A program made the position numbers and the translations under genes. Positions 42,188 to 52,009 of a stretch of 64,000 nt of DNA are shown piece after piece. The first letter of the stretch is position 1; every line of letters begins with the position of its first letter. The notes beneath the pieces were generated by a model. The model did no database searches. It had not been told where the DNA came from and saw only the letters and a list, made by a program, of their open reading frames with translations. The stretch is from Burkholderiales bacterium JOSHI_001 (GTDB lineage: Bacteria > Pseudomonadota > Gammaproteobacteria > Burkholderiales > Burkholderiaceae_C), in assembly GCA_000244995.1 (NCBI GenBank), contig CM001438.1, forward strand, positions 5,312,096 through 5,376,095, written 5' to 3'.

Positions 42188-44275
42188 ATGTCCGAGCCGC
42201 CGTTGCTGAACCGCGAGAGCGCCATCCTCGAATTCAACCGCCGCGTGCTGGCCCAGGCGCGGCGCGCCGACGTGCCGCTGTTGGAGCGGCTGCGCTACGT
42301 GACCATCGTGTCGTCCAACATGGACGAATTTTTCGAGGTGCGATTTGCCGACGCGGTGCAGGCGGTGCAGCAGAACACCAGCGCGCCGCAACGCCAGGAC
42401 CTGCTCACGGCCGCACAGCAGGCGCACGAGCTCATCGACGCGCAATATGCAGTCTTCAACGACGAACTGATGCCGGCGCTGCAGCGCGCGGGCATCGTGG
42501 TCATCAACCACGCCGAACGCAACGAAACCCAGCGCGAATGGGTGGCGCGCTTCTTCGAAGCCCAGGTGCGCCCGCTGCTCACGCCGCTGGGGCTGGACCC
42601 GGCCCACCCCTTTCCGCAGGTGGCCAACAAGTCGCTGAACTTCATCGTGCGCCTGGGCGGGCACGACGCCTTCGGACGCGAGAACCCGATCGCCATCGTC
42701 AAGGTGCCGCGTGCGCTGCCGCGCGTCATCGCCCTGCCGCGCGAACTGTGTGAACCCGGCCAGCAGGGTTTCGTGCTGCTGACCAGCGTGATGCGTGCGC
42801 ACCTGGAATCGCTGTTCGGCGGCCGGCCGGTGCTGGCGTTCTCGCAGTTCCGCGTCACCCGCGATTCGGACCTGGCGGTGGACGAAGAAGACGTGGCCAA
42901 CCTGCGCCAGGCCCTGCGCAGCAGCCTGACCACCCGGCACTTCGGCCAGGCGGTGCGGCTGGAGGTGGTGAACACCTGCCCGGCCGACCTGTCGGACTTC
43001 CTGCGCGAACAGTTCAAGCTGCCGGCCGCGGCGCTGTACCACGTGAACGGGCCGGTGAACCTGGTGCGGCTGAACCAGCTGATCGACCAGGTGGACGCGC
43101 CCGCGCTGCGCTTTGCACCGTACACGCCCAGCTGGCCTGAAAAACGGCTGCCGCGCCAGCGCTCGATGTTCGAGACCCTGCGCGAGCGCGACGTGCTGCT
43201 GCACCACCCTTTCGAGAGTTTTGAGCCGGTGGTGCAATTCCTGCGCGAGGCGGTGAACGACCCCGAGGTGCTGTCGATCAAGCAGACCATCTACCGCACC
43301 GGTGCCGAAAGCGAGCTGATGGACCTGCTGCTCGAAGCCGTGCACCGCGGCAAGGAAGTGCTGGTTGTGGTGGAGCTGAAGGCGCGCTTCGACGAAGAAG
43401 CCAACATCAACTGGGCCGAACGCCTGGAAGCCGTGGGCGCGCAGGTGGTCTATGGCATCGTGGGCTTCAAGACCCACGCCAAGCTGCTGCTGGTGACGCG
43501 CCGCGAAGCAGCGGCGCGAGGCACCCGGCGCGAAGCCGCCGGTGGGTCGACCACCAAGCTGCGCCGCTACCTGCACATTTCCACCGGCAACTACAACCCG
43601 CGCACGGCGCGCCTGTACACCGACCTGGGGCTGCTGACCGCCGACCCGCAGCTGGCCGGCGATGCCGACGCGGTGTTCCACCAGCTCGCCAGCCTGACCC
43701 GGGCGCGCAGCGCGCGCCAGATGCTGGCCGCGCCCTTCGTGCTGCACCGGCAGATGGTGCAGGCGCTGGGCCGGGTGGCGCAGGCCGCGCGCGAAGGGCG
43801 GCCTGCGCGCGTGGTGGTGAAGGTGAACGCGCTGACCGAACCGGCGCTCATCCAGGCGCTGCTGCGCGCGGCCCAGGCCGGCGCGCAGGTGGACCTCATC
43901 GTGCGCGGCGCCTGCATGCTGCCGCCAGGCATCCCGGGGGTGTCCGACCGCATCCGGGTGCGCTCGGTGGTGGGGCGCTTTCTCGAACACTCGCGCATCA
44001 TGTACTTCCGCTGGGGCGAGGGCGAGGACGACGAGACCCTGTACCTGTCCAGCGCCGACTGGATGGGCCGCAACATGTTCCGCCGCATCGAAGTGGCCTG
44101 GCCGCTGCGCGATGCGCGGCTGCGCCAGCGCGTGATCGACGAATGCCTGGTGCCCTGCCTGCACGACCAGCGCGACGCCTGGACCCTGAAGCCCGACGGC
44201 AGCTGGCAGCGCGTGGCCGAGACCGGCACCAGCGCCCAGGCGGCCCTGATGGCGCGCTACGGCGCCACCCATTGA
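42188..44275 (+). CDS. ppk: polyphosphate kinase 1
   Basis: 695 aa, the family's usual length. Makes inorganic polyphosphate from ATP. N-terminal domain (SNMDEFFEVRFADAV), head domain, and the two phospholipase-D-like catalytic domains. The auto-phosphorylated His is in GFKTHAKLLLV, and the second conserved His in VVGRFLEHSRIMYF. STGNYNPRTARLYTDLGL is the ATP/Mg segment. A short Arg/Ala/Gly insertion (REAAARGTRREAAGG, codons at about 43500-43547) lies between the His strand and the next strand, where E. coli has only a turn. Followed by sixA 21 bases downstream. Confidence 0.96.
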   Translation: MSEPPLLNRESAILEFNRRVLAQARRADVPLLERLRYVTIVSSNMDEFFEVRFADAVQAVQQNTSAPQRQDLLTAAQQAHELIDAQYAVFNDELMPALQRAGIVVINHAERNETQREWVARFFEAQVRPLLTPLGLDPAHPFPQVANKSLNFIVRLGGHDAFGRENPIAIVKVPRALPRVIALPRELCEPGQQGFVLLTSVMRAHLESLFGGRPVLAFSQFRVTRDSDLAVDEEDVANLRQALRSSLTTRHFGQAVRLEVVNTCPADLSDFLREQFKLPAAALYHVNGPVNLVRLNQLIDQVDAPALRFAPYTPSWPEKRLPRQRSMFETLRERDVLLHHPFESFEPVVQFLREAVNDPEVLSIKQTIYRTGAESELMDLLLEAVHRGKEVLVVVELKARFDEEANINWAERLEAVGAQVVYGIVGFKTHAKLLLVTRREAAARGTRREAAGGSTTKLRRYLHISTGNYNPRTARLYTDLGLLTADPQLAGDADAVFHQLASLTRARSARQMLAAPFVLHRQMVQALGRVAQAAREGRPARVVVKVNALTEPALIQALLRAAQAGAQVDLIVRGACMLPPGIPGVSDRIRVRSVVGRFLEHSRIMYFRWGEGEDDETLYLSSADWMGRNMFRRIEVAWPLRDARLRQRVIDECLVPCLHDQRDAWTLKPDGSWQRVAETGTSAQAALMARYGATH

Positions 44276-44296
44276 CCCCCCAACACCAGCCAGACC

Positions 44297-44785
44297 ATGG
44301 ACCTGATCCTGTGGCGCCATGCCGAGGCGCGAGAAGCCGCCGAAGGTGAAGACGACCTGGCCCGCCCGCTCACCCCGCGGGGCGAGAAGCAGGCCCGCCG
44401 CATGGCCGAGTGGCTGAACGAGGTGCTGCCCGAAAGCACCCGGGTGCTGGTCAGCCCGGCGTTGCGCACCCGCCAGACCGCCCAAGCGCTGGAGAGGCTG
44501 GATCGCAAGCTGCGCATCAGCCCCGACCTGGCGCCTGGTGCCGGGGTGGACGCGCTGCTGGCCGCGGCGCGCTGGCCCACGCGGCGTGAACCGGTGCTGC
44601 TGGTGGGCCACCAACCGGCGCTGGGGCAGACCGCGGCCTACCTGCTGGCCGGCGCGGCCGGCCTGGAGGCCCCAAGCTGGGCCATCCGCAAGGGCGCCAT
44701 CTGGTGGCTGCGCCACCGCGAACGCGACGGCGGCAGCGAGGTGCTGCTGGTGGCCGTGCGTTCGGCCACCGGCTTCGGCGGCTGA
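44297..44785 (+). CDS. sixA: phosphohistidine phosphatase SixA
   Basis: 162 aa, histidine-phosphatase superfamily. The N-terminal LILWRHAEA carries the catalytic His; a second catalytic His lies in LVGHQPALGQ; Arg in SPALRTRQTA completes the pocket. SixA removes phosphate from His of phosphotransfer proteins. It is 21 bases downstream of ppk on the same strand, so it would be co-transcribed; PPK itself is His-phosphorylated, which makes a link conceivable but unproven. The stop is one base away from the stop of the convergent next gene. Confidence 0.93.
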   Translation: MDLILWRHAEAREAAEGEDDLARPLTPRGEKQARRMAEWLNEVLPESTRVLVSPALRTRQTAQALERLDRKLRISPDLAPGAGVDALLAAARWPTRREPVLLVGHQPALGQTAAYLLAGAAGLEAPSWAIRKGAIWWLRHRERDGGSEVLLVAVRSATGFGG

Positions 44786-44786
44786 C

Positions 44787-45479
44787 CTACTTCAGCGCCA
44801 CCGTGGCGCCATCCACCAGCACGGCGTATTCGTAGCCCGGGCCCACCTTCACGTCGGTGCGCACAGTGCCCTTGATGGTGACGGTGTCGCCCACATTGGC
44901 CATCTGGGGCGTGACCACGATCAGGTCGTCGCTGCCGTTGGCGGCGGCGCCGGTGCCGTCCTGCAGGTGCAGCCAGTTCATGCCGCGGATGCCCGCGTTG
45001 ACCTTCACCACGCGGCCGCGCACAGTGACCGTGCCGTCCTTCAGCTTGGCCTTGCCGGCATGCACGTCGGCCACGGTGCGGGCGTCGGCGCCGCTGGCCT
45101 TGGCCACCTTCACCGCCGGGGCGGCGGGCGCCACGGCGGACGGCAGGGCCGGCTGCGGCGCGGTGCCGGCCGTGCCCACGTTCACCAGGGTGCCGAAGAC
45201 AATCTTGTCAAAGGTCTTCTTCAGCGCCTTGCTTTCGAAGTTGGCCATCGTCATCGGGTCGCCCACGGTGACGACATTGCCCACCTTCACCGGGGCCTTC
45301 ATCACCGCGGCCCAGGTTTCGCCTTCGGCGGTCTTCAGCCGCAGGTAGGTGTAGGCGTCCACCTCCTTGGCTTCCAGCACTTCGCCGCGCAACGGGGCGG
45401 AAGCATCAGCAGGGCCCGCGGCGGCGGCGGTGGCCGCAGCAGCGAGGACGAGGGCGGCCAGGGTGGTGTGGATCTTCAT
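44787..45479 (-). CDS. periplasmic protein with two OB-fold-like domains
   Basis: 230 aa. Signal peptide ending AAAAG. Two regions with the same pattern follow. Residues 30-90 (GEVLEAKEVDAYTYLRLKTAEGETWAAV) and 150-228 (TVRGRVVKVNAGIRGMNWLHLQDGTG, then DTVTIKGTVRTD) both look like small beta-barrels of the OB/NrfJ kind found in exported proteins of cytochrome gene clusters. A Pro/Ala-rich linker separates them. Function unknown. It lies between sixA and ppx. Confidence 0.75.
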   Translation of the reverse strand: MKIHTTLAALVLAAAATAAAAGPADASAPLRGEVLEAKEVDAYTYLRLKTAEGETWAAVMKAPVKVGNVVTVGDPMTMANFESKALKKTFDKIVFGTLVNVGTAGTAPQPALPSAVAPAAPAVKVAKASGADARTVADVHAGKAKLKDGTVTVRGRVVKVNAGIRGMNWLHLQDGTGAAANGSDDLIVVTPQMANVGDTVTIKGTVRTDVKVGPGYEYAVLVDGATVALK

Positions 45480-45548
45480 GGTGCACGCATCTTAGGCGGA
45501 CTGCCCCGGGCCCGCCCGGCACCGGTCAACACCCTTGATCTTCGTCAA

Positions 45549-47054
45549 TCAAGACGCCAGCACCAGCCCCAGCGTGCCCTGGCGCTGCCAGGCCTGCGCT
45601 TCTTCACGCAGCAGGTGCAGGGTGCGCGGGTGGCTGGCGGCCCAGTCGCTGTCGAACAGCAGCCGGGCCTGCATGCCGCGCGCGGCCAGCGCCAGCGAGT
45701 TGGCGTCCACCTCGCCGCGGGCGTGGCACTTGATGACGGCCAGCCGCAGCGCCAGCGCCTGCCAGGCGAAGTCCTCGTCGGCCAGCGACTCTTCCACCTT
45801 GCGCAGGCCGCCGCGCTGCGCCAGCAGAAGCTCGGCCAGGCGGCGCTGCTGGCTTTGCGAGAAGCCGGCCGCGTCGGCGTGGCCCATCAGGTAGGCCGAG
45901 TGGCGGTGGTGGTCGTGGTGCGACACCATCAGTCCGATCTCGTGCAGCGCGCAGGCCCATTGCAGTTCGTGCAGGCGCTCGGGCGCGGCGTCGGGCAGCG
46001 CGCCGCGGTACAGGGTTTCGGCCACCGCGGCCACGCGCGCGGCCTGGGCGCGGTCCACGTCGAAGCGGCGCTGCAGGGTGGCCACGGTGGCGTCGCGCAG
46101 GTCGCGCCCACCGGGCTGGCCCAGGGCCTGCAGGCGTTCGTGCAGTTCCACGATCACGCCCTGGCGCAAAGCGCCCTTGGCCGGCTGCAGGCTCTGGATG
46201 CCGAAATGCGTGGCCAGGGTGTACAGGATGGACAGGCCGCCGCCGATGACCGCGCGCCGGTCGTCGCGCAGGCCGGGCAGTTGCACCCGGTCGATGTGGC
46301 CGGCGGCCAGGCATTGCTCGATCAGCCAGCGCAGCGCCTCGGGCGTGATGCGCCCGTCGGTCACGCCGCTGGCCAGCAGGATGTCCGAGACCGCGCCCAC
46401 GGTGCCCGACGAGCCGAGCGACTCCTTCCAATGCGCCGGCGCGAACGGCGCCAGCGCCTCTTCCAGTTCGGCCCCGGCGGCCACCTGGGCATCGCGAAAG
46501 GCCTGCGGCGTGAAGCGGCCGTCGCCAAACCAGCGCAGCGACAGGCTCACGCTGCCCACCTGGAAGGATTCAGCCCGGTGCGGCGTGCGCGCGCGCCCCA
46601 GGATCATCTCGGTGCTGCGCCCGCCGATGTCCACCACCATGCGCGGCGTGTTGCTGGGCTGCAGGAAGGCCACGCCGGCGAAGATCAGCCGCGCCTCCTC
46701 GCGCCCGGTGATCACCTCGATGGGATGGCCCAGCACCGGCTGGGCGCGTTCCAGGAAAGCGTTGCGGTTCTTGGCCTCGCGCAGGGTCTGGGTGGCCACG
46801 GCGCGCACCTGGCGGGTGTCGAAGCCGGCCAGGCGCTGGGAAAAACGCGCCAGGCAGTCCAGGCCGCGCTGCTGGGCCTGTTCGGTCAGCATGCCGTTGG
46901 CGTCCAGCCCGGCGCCCAGGCGCACGGTTTCCTTCAGGTAGGCCAGACGGCGGTAGCGGCCATGCTGCACCTGGGCAACCTCCAAGCGGAAGCTGTTGGA
47001 GCCCATGTCGATGGCGGCCAGCGGGGCCGCGGGGTTCAAGCGTGTGGTGGCCAT
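45549..47054 (-). CDS. ppx: exopolyphosphatase (Ppx/GppA family)
   Basis: 501 aa. Actin-like ATPase fold with the phosphate-1 motif AAIDMGSNSFRLEVA, the catalytic Glu region VITGREEARLIFAGV, and the phosphate-2 motif MVVDIGGRSTEMILG. A C-terminal HD-like helical domain contains HEIGLMVSHHDHHRHSAY. It degrades polyphosphate from its ends and thus opposes the ppk product; the same fold also hydrolyses pppGpp. On the opposite strand from ppk/sixA, so synthesis and breakdown are transcribed separately. Confidence 0.93.
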   Translation of the reverse strand: MATTRLNPAAPLAAIDMGSNSFRLEVAQVQHGRYRRLAYLKETVRLGAGLDANGMLTEQAQQRGLDCLARFSQRLAGFDTRQVRAVATQTLREAKNRNAFLERAQPVLGHPIEVITGREEARLIFAGVAFLQPSNTPRMVVDIGGRSTEMILGRARTPHRAESFQVGSVSLSLRWFGDGRFTPQAFRDAQVAAGAELEEALAPFAPAHWKESLGSSGTVGAVSDILLASGVTDGRITPEALRWLIEQCLAAGHIDRVQLPGLRDDRRAVIGGGLSILYTLATHFGIQSLQPAKGALRQGVIVELHERLQALGQPGGRDLRDATVATLQRRFDVDRAQAARVAAVAETLYRGALPDAAPERLHELQWACALHEIGLMVSHHDHHRHSAYLMGHADAAGFSQSQQRRLAELLLAQRGGLRKVEESLADEDFAWQALALRLAVIKCHARGEVDANSLALAARGMQARLLFDSDWAASHPRTLHLLREEAQAWQRQGTLGLVLAS

Positions 47055-47085
47055 GGCCGGGGCATGCTAACCGCTGCCCTGCCCG

Positions 47086-49146
47086 CTACCCCAGGTGTCC
47101 GTCCGCTTCTTCGACGGGCGCCACCCGGTGCGGCGCCACGATGCCCAGGCTGCGCATGCGCCGGTACAGGGTGGAGCGCGACAGGCCCAGCGCCACCGCC
47201 GCCGCGCTGGCGTTCCAGCGCAGGCGGCGCAGCGCCTGCTCGATGCGTTCGCGCTCGCCGGGTTCGCTGGCAGCCATGGGCGCGCTGGGCTGGGCCGGCG
47301 CAGGCGCCGGCAGCGGCGCTGCACCGGGGGCTGTCACCAGGGCGGCCGCCGCGGTGGGCGGCGCCGCAGCCCAGAGTTCGTCCGCGAAGTCGCCGGGCTG
47401 GATGGCATCGCCTTCGGCCACCGCCAGCGCATAGCGCAGCGCCAGCCGCAGCTGCCGGATGTTGCCGGGCCAGGGGTGCTGCAGCAGGCGCTGCAAGGCG
47501 CCGGGCGACAGGGACGGCGGGTGCCGGCGCCCGCTGGCGCGGGCTTCTTCGCGCAGCAGCAGGCGGATCAGTTCGGCCCGGTCGGTGCGTTCCCGCAGCG
47601 GCGGCAGCCGGAAGCAGGCGCCGGCCAGGCGGTAGAAGAGGTCTTCGCGAAAGCGCCCTTCGGCCACCAGCGTGGGCAGGTCCTGGTGGGTGGCGCAGAT
47701 GACCGACAAGCGCACCGCCACCGGCTCGTCCGCGCCCAGCGGCGTGACCTCGCCTTCGGCCAGCACGCGCAGCAACCGGCTTTGCAGCGCCAGCGGCATG
47801 TCGCCGATCTCGTCCAGGAACAGGGTGCCGCCGTCGGCCTGCAGCACCTTGCCACGGGCGCCCCGCGCACGCGCGCCGGTGAAGGCGCCGTCGCGGTAGC
47901 CGAAGAGTTCGGCCTCGATCAGGGTGTCGGGGATGGCGGCGCAGTTCAGCGCCACGAAGGGCTGGCCGCTGCGCAGGCTGGCCGCGTGCAGGGCCTGCGC
48001 GAAGGCTTCCTTGCCGGTGCCGGTCTCGCCCAGCAGCATGATGGGCATGTCGCGGTTGACGATGCGCAGCGCCCGCTGCACCAGCGGCGCCAGCGCGTTG
48101 TCGCCGGTGGCCAGGTGGGCGAAGCCGCGGCCCGGGGCGGCCGGCCCCGGGGCAGTGGCCTGGCTGGGGTCGCTGCGGCGCGCATGGGCTTCGGCCGCGC
48201 GCTGCGGCGCACGCAGCAGGCCGTGCATCAGCTCGCCCGTGCCGCACACGCGCAAGGGCACGGCCAGGCCCGGCGCAGCGTGGGCCTGGGCCATCAGCTG
48301 TTCGGGGCCGACGTCGAACAGCGTGCTCAAGCTGGCCGGGCCGCTGGGCGACAGCCGCTCCAGCAGGCGCCGCGCCGGCCGGTTGGCGGCCACGATCCGG
48401 CCACAGTCGTCAAAGGCCATCAGCAGCTCGCAGGCCCCGCCCATCGACGTGCTGCCGGCGCAGAAGCTCAGGCGCCAGTGCTCGCGCAGCTGGTAGTCGG
48501 CGAAGGCGTTTTCGATCAGCAGCGCCTTTTCCTGCACCAGGTTGAACACCAGCTGCTGGCTGTCGCGCTGGTAAGGCGAGTACAGCGTGCTGGCGTCCAG
48601 CACCGCCAGCAGTTCGTCGTCCAGCCCGAACACCGGGGCGGCGCTGCAGGACAGCGGGATGTTGTCCACCCGGAAGTGGTCGGTCTTGTGCACCAGCACC
48701 GCGGCCCGGTTCTGGATGGCGGTGCCCACGCCGTTGGTGCCTTCGCTTTCTTCGGCCCAGCACACGCCGGGGCGCACGCCGGCGCGCTTGAAGCGGCTGT
48801 CGGTGTCGCCGCGCTGGCGGAAGTCCAGCGTCACGCCGCCGCCATCGGCCAGCAGGATGCAGTAGCTGGCCGGGGCGATGTGGCGGTCCAGCGCATCGAC
48901 ATGCGGGCGCGCCAGGTGCACCAGCATGCCGATGCGCTCCGCCGCTTCACGCAGCTCGGCCGCGCCCAGCACGCGGCGGTAGCTGCTGCCGGCCGGGTCC
49001 AGCCGCCAGCGCTGCATGCTGCGTTGCCAGGACGCGGTGAGCCAGTCTTCGCCTGCCCCGTCCTCCCGCGTCGTGGCTGCACCCGGTGGATGCTCCAACG
49101 TGCTGAGCACGCGCTGGACGTGCTGTCGGCTTTCGGGGTCGGTCAT
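47086..49146 (-). CDS. sigma-54-dependent activator, AcoR-like (GAF-AAA-Fis)
   Basis: 686 aa from the ATG at 49146; a start four codons earlier is equally open. N-terminal GAF sensor region ([33 protein letters not shown], the hallmark of AcoR-type activators), a PAS-like middle, then AAA+ domain with Walker A GETGTGKE, the sigma-54 contact loop GAFTGA, Walker [11 protein letters not shown], and the R-finger region. The C-terminal Fis-type HTH is [17 protein letters not shown]. AcoR-type proteins respond to alcohols or acetoin and switch on their dehydrogenases; this one follows four dehydrogenase-related genes on the same strand, headed by a sigma-54 promoter. Confidence 0.95.
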   Translation of the reverse strand: MTDPESRQHVQRVLSTLEHPPGAATTREDGAGEDWLTASWQRSMQRWRLDPAGSSYRRVLGAAELREAAERIGMLVHLARPHVDALDRHIAPASYCILLADGGGVTLDFRQRGDTDSRFKRAGVRPGVCWAEESEGTNGVGTAIQNRAAVLVHKTDHFRVDNIPLSCSAAPVFGLDDELLAVLDASTLYSPYQRDSQQLVFNLVQEKALLIENAFADYQLREHWRLSFCAGSTSMGGACELLMAFDDCGRIVAANRPARRLLERLSPSGPASLSTLFDVGPEQLMAQAHAAPGLAVPLRVCGTGELMHGLLRAPQRAAEAHARRSDPSQATAPGPAAPGRGFAHLATGDNALAPLVQRALRIVNRDMPIMLLGETGTGKEAFAQALHAASLRSGQPFVALNCAAIPDTLIEAELFGYRDGAFTGARARGARGKVLQADGGTLFLDEIGDMPLALQSRLLRVLAEGEVTPLGADEPVAVRLSVICATHQDLPTLVAEGRFREDLFYRLAGACFRLPPLRERTDRAELIRLLLREEARASGRRHPPSLSPGALQRLLQHPWPGNIRQLRLALRYALAVAEGDAIQPGDFADELWAAAPPTAAAALVTAPGAAPLPAPAPAQPSAPMAASEPGERERIEQALRRLRWNASAAAVALGLSRSTLYRRMRSLGIVAPHRVAPVEEADGHLG

Positions 49147-49203
49147 CCGGTGTCGCATGGCAGCGTGCCCCGGCCGGCGTTGGGCCGGCTCGGGGCGCGC
49201 AGC

Positions 49204-51525
49204 TTACGCAAGTTGTTGCCGGATGGGCAATTGGCGTATGCGCTTGCCAGTGGCCTTGAAGATGGCGTTGACAAGCGCCGGCGCGATGGGCGGTACCCCG
49301 GGCTCGCCCACGCCGCCCAGGGGCACGGTGTAGTCCGACGCCATCAGGTGCACGCGGATGTCCCGCGGCGCCTGGTGCATGCGCAGCAGCTCGTAGTCGT
49401 TCAGGTTGCGCTGCTGCACGCGGCCGTTCTTGAAGGTGACTTCGCTCACCAACGCCTGGGACAGGCCGTTGATCACCGCCCCTTCGATCTGCGAACGCAC
49501 CCGGTCGGGGTTGACCAGGGCGCCGCAGTCCACCGCCACGTCCACCCGCGGGATGCCCACCTCGCCCTTGGCGTCCACCGCCACATGCACCACCGCCGCC
49601 ACGTAGGTGACGAAGCTGTAGTGCGCCGCCAGCCCCAGGCCCTGGCGGGCGGCCAAGCCCCTGCCCCAGCCGGCCTCCTGGGTCACCCGCTCGATCACGC
49701 GGCGCAGCCGGCCGGTGTCGATGGGGTAGCGCTCGGGCGACTCGCCATGGTTCCAGCCGTCCTGGATGGCCGCGGGGTCGATGCGACGGTCCGGCCCCAG
49801 CAGGGCCAGCAGGTAGTCGCGGTGGTCGCGCCCGGCGGCCTGCGCCAGCTCGGCCGCGAAGCTTTGCGTGGCAAAGGCGTGCTGGATGTTGTTCACCGAG
49901 CGCAGCCAGCCGATGCGCGCATGGGCTTCAGCCGCTGGGTTCTCGATGCGCACATTCGGGATGTCGAAGGGCATGCCGATCAGCCCCAGGCCGATTTCGA
50001 TCGGGTGCAGTTGCTTGGGGTCGGGCGCGAAGATGGAGATGAAGGTCTGCTCGGCCGAGCGGTGCCGCCAGGCGCTGACCTTGCCGTCGGGCTGCTGCAC
50101 CGCGTCGATGCGCTGGGCCGAGACGGTGTGGAAGTAGTCGTTGGCCAGGTCGTCCTCGCGCGTCCAGGTCAGCTTCACCGGCGTGCCGCCCAGGGCCTGC
50201 GAGACCAGCGCGGCTTCCACCGCGAAGTCGGGCTTGCTCTTGCGGCCGAATCCGCCGCCCAGCAAGGTGACGTGGATGGTGACCTTGGACGCCTCCAGGT
50301 TCAGGCGCTTGGCCACGCGGTCGCGCGCGGCCTGCGGGCTTTGCACCGGCGCCCAGACCTCGCAGCGCCCGCCTTGCACCTTCGCCACGGCGCAGGGCAC
50401 TTCCATCGGCACGTGGGCATAGTGCGGCACGTGGTATTCGGCCTGCACATGGCGCGCACCCGAGCCCGCCGCGCCCTCCAGCGCCGCCAGCACATTGCCT
50501 TCTTCGCGCAGCACCTTGCCGCCGTCGCTGCGGATGGCGGCTTCCAGCGTGGCACGGTAGGCGGCCGAGTCGTAGCTGTCGTGCGGGCTGGCGCTCCAGT
50601 CGATGACCAGGGCCTCGCGGCCCTTCATCGCCGACCAGGTGTCGCGCGCCACCACCACCACCCCGCCGATCGGCTGGAACTCCGACGGCGGTGGCGTGCC
50701 CGGCATTTCCAGCACCTTGATCACGCCACTGACCTTCATTGCCGCGGCGCTGTCCACCCGGGTGGGCGTGGAGCCCAGCACCGCCGGGCGGGCGATGACC
50801 GCGTGCACCATGCCCGGCAGCTTCACGTCCAGGCCATAGACCGCACGGCCGGTGGTGATGTCGGCGCCATCAATGGACAGGGTGCTCTGCTTGCCGATGA
50901 AGCGGAACTGGTCCGGGCTTTTCAGCCGCAGCGTGGCGCGCTCGGGCACCGGCAGCGCCGCCGCGGCTTCGGCCAGGGCGCCGTATCCCAGCTTGCGGCC
51001 GGTGGCGCTGTGCACCACCTGGTGGTTGAGCGCCTTCACCTCGCCCACCGGCACGCCCCAGCGCGCGGCGGCGGCGGCTTCCAGCATCTGGCGCGCCGCG
51101 GCGCTGGCGCGGCGCAGCGGGTCGAACCAGTGGCGGATGCTGCGCGAGCCGTCGGTGTCCTGGTTGCCGTACTTGGCTTCGTCGCCCGGGGCCTGGGCCA
51201 CGCGCACTTTGGCCCAGTCGGCTTCCAGCTCGTCGGCCATCACGCGCGGCAGGCTGGTGCGCACGCCCTGGCCCATCTCGGAGCGGTGCACCACCAACGT
51301 GACCAGGCCGCTCTTGGCGATGGCGATGAAGGTGCCGGGCTCGTCGCGCAGGCCGTTGGGCATGCCGTCGCCACCGTACTTGGGCGCGTCGGCGGCGCTC
51401 AGGGCCAGGGGCAGGCCGGACAGGCCCACGCCCAGCAGCAGGCCACCGCTGCCTGGCAGCAGGGCCAGCCACTGGCGGCGGGTGAGTTGGGGCGCCTGGG
51501 CGTCCCGGGTTGCAGCGCGGGTCAT
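49204..51525 (-). CDS. isoquinoline 1-oxidoreductase-like large molybdopterin subunit
   Basis: 773 aa from the ATG at 51525 (ATGA overlap with the 2Fe-2S subunit). Single-gene aldehyde-oxidase/IorB type. Twin-arginine signal [19 protein letters not shown] suggests Tat export of the folded cofactor-loaded enzyme. Molybdopterin segments: [29 protein letters not shown], and the catalytic Glu in [11 protein letters not shown]. Members oxidise N-heterocycles, aldehydes or alcohol-derived products with water as oxygen source. Downstream of the PQQ dehydrogenase, it could oxidise the aldehyde that enzyme makes (inference). Confidence 0.93.
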   Translation of the reverse strand: MTRAATRDAQAPQLTRRQWLALLPGSGGLLLGVGLSGLPLALSAADAPKYGGDGMPNGLRDEPGTFIAIAKSGLVTLVVHRSEMGQGVRTSLPRVMADELEADWAKVRVAQAPGDEAKYGNQDTDGSRSIRHWFDPLRRASAAARQMLEAAAAARWGVPVGEVKALNHQVVHSATGRKLGYGALAEAAAALPVPERATLRLKSPDQFRFIGKQSTLSIDGADITTGRAVYGLDVKLPGMVHAVIARPAVLGSTPTRVDSAAAMKVSGVIKVLEMPGTPPPSEFQPIGGVVVVARDTWSAMKGREALVIDWSASPHDSYDSAAYRATLEAAIRSDGGKVLREEGNVLAALEGAAGSGARHVQAEYHVPHYAHVPMEVPCAVAKVQGGRCEVWAPVQSPQAARDRVAKRLNLEASKVTIHVTLLGGGFGRKSKPDFAVEAALVSQALGGTPVKLTWTREDDLANDYFHTVSAQRIDAVQQPDGKVSAWRHRSAEQTFISIFAPDPKQLHPIEIGLGLIGMPFDIPNVRIENPAAEAHARIGWLRSVNNIQHAFATQSFAAELAQAAGRDHRDYLLALLGPDRRIDPAAIQDGWNHGESPERYPIDTGRLRRVIERVTQEAGWGRGLAARQGLGLAAHYSFVTYVAAVVHVAVDAKGEVGIPRVDVAVDCGALVNPDRVRSQIEGAVINGLSQALVSEVTFKNGRVQQRNLNDYELLRMHQAPRDIRVHLMASDYTVPLGGVGEPGVPPIAPALVNAIFKATGKRIRQLPIRQQLA

Positions 51526-51995
51526 GCCTGGCCTCCCTTCGTGCCCTGGCCCGCCGCCTGGTGGATGGCGGTGCGGATGCGGGTGTAGGTGCCGCAGCGG
51601 CAGAGGTTGCCGCTCATGGCCTGGTCGATCTGCGCGTCGCTGGGTTTCGCGGTTTTTTTCAGCAGCGCGGCCGCGCTCATCAGCTGGCCGCACTGGCAGA
51701 AGCCGCACTGCGCCACGCCCACGTCCTGCCAGGCCTGCTGCAGCTTGCGCCCGACGGGCGACGCCGACAGGCCCTCGATGGTGGTGACGCGCCTGCCGGC
51801 CACGGCCGACAGCGGCGTGGTGCAGGCGCGCACCAGGGTGCCGTCCAGGTGCACGTTGCAGGCGCCGCAGGCGCCCACGCCGCAGGCGTACTTGGTGCCG
51901 GTGGCCCCCAGGTGGTCGCGCAGCGCCCACAGCAGGGGCAGCTGGGTGTCGGCCTGCACGGTCACCGCTTTGCCATTCAGATTGAAGGTGGTCAT
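51522..51995 (-). CDS. isoquinoline 1-oxidoreductase-like 2Fe-2S subunit
   Basis: 157 aa from the ATG at 51995. N-terminal plant-ferredoxin 2Fe-2S domain ([17 protein letters not shown]...RAC) and C-terminal helical 2Fe-2S domain ([23 protein letters not shown]), the usual IorA/CoxS layout and length. It passes electrons from the molybdenum subunit to an acceptor. Many IorAB-like enzymes in proteobacteria also have a cytochrome c subunit; none is encoded here. The start follows the PQQ dehydrogenase stop by 14 bases. Confidence 0.94.
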   Translation of the reverse strand: MTTFNLNGKAVTVQADTQLPLLWALRDHLGATGTKYACGVGACGACNVHLDGTLVRACTTPLSAVAGRRVTTIEGLSASPVGRKLQQAWQDVGVAQCGFCQCGQLMSAAALLKKTAKPSDAQIDQAMSGNLCRCGTYTRIRTAIHQAAGQGTKGGQA

Positions 51996-52009
51996 GGTGG
52001 TGTGTGCTT

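Noticed and set aside
44538-47702. 1054-codon open frame on the plus strand
   Set aside because: Overlaps sixA, the OB-fold gene, ppx and the start of the activator region; no domain and skewed composition.
47095-51588. 1497-codon open frame on the plus strand
   Set aside because: Lies antisense to the sigma-54 activator and molybdenum subunit, both with clear domains; the translation is repetitive Arg/Gly/His/Gln.
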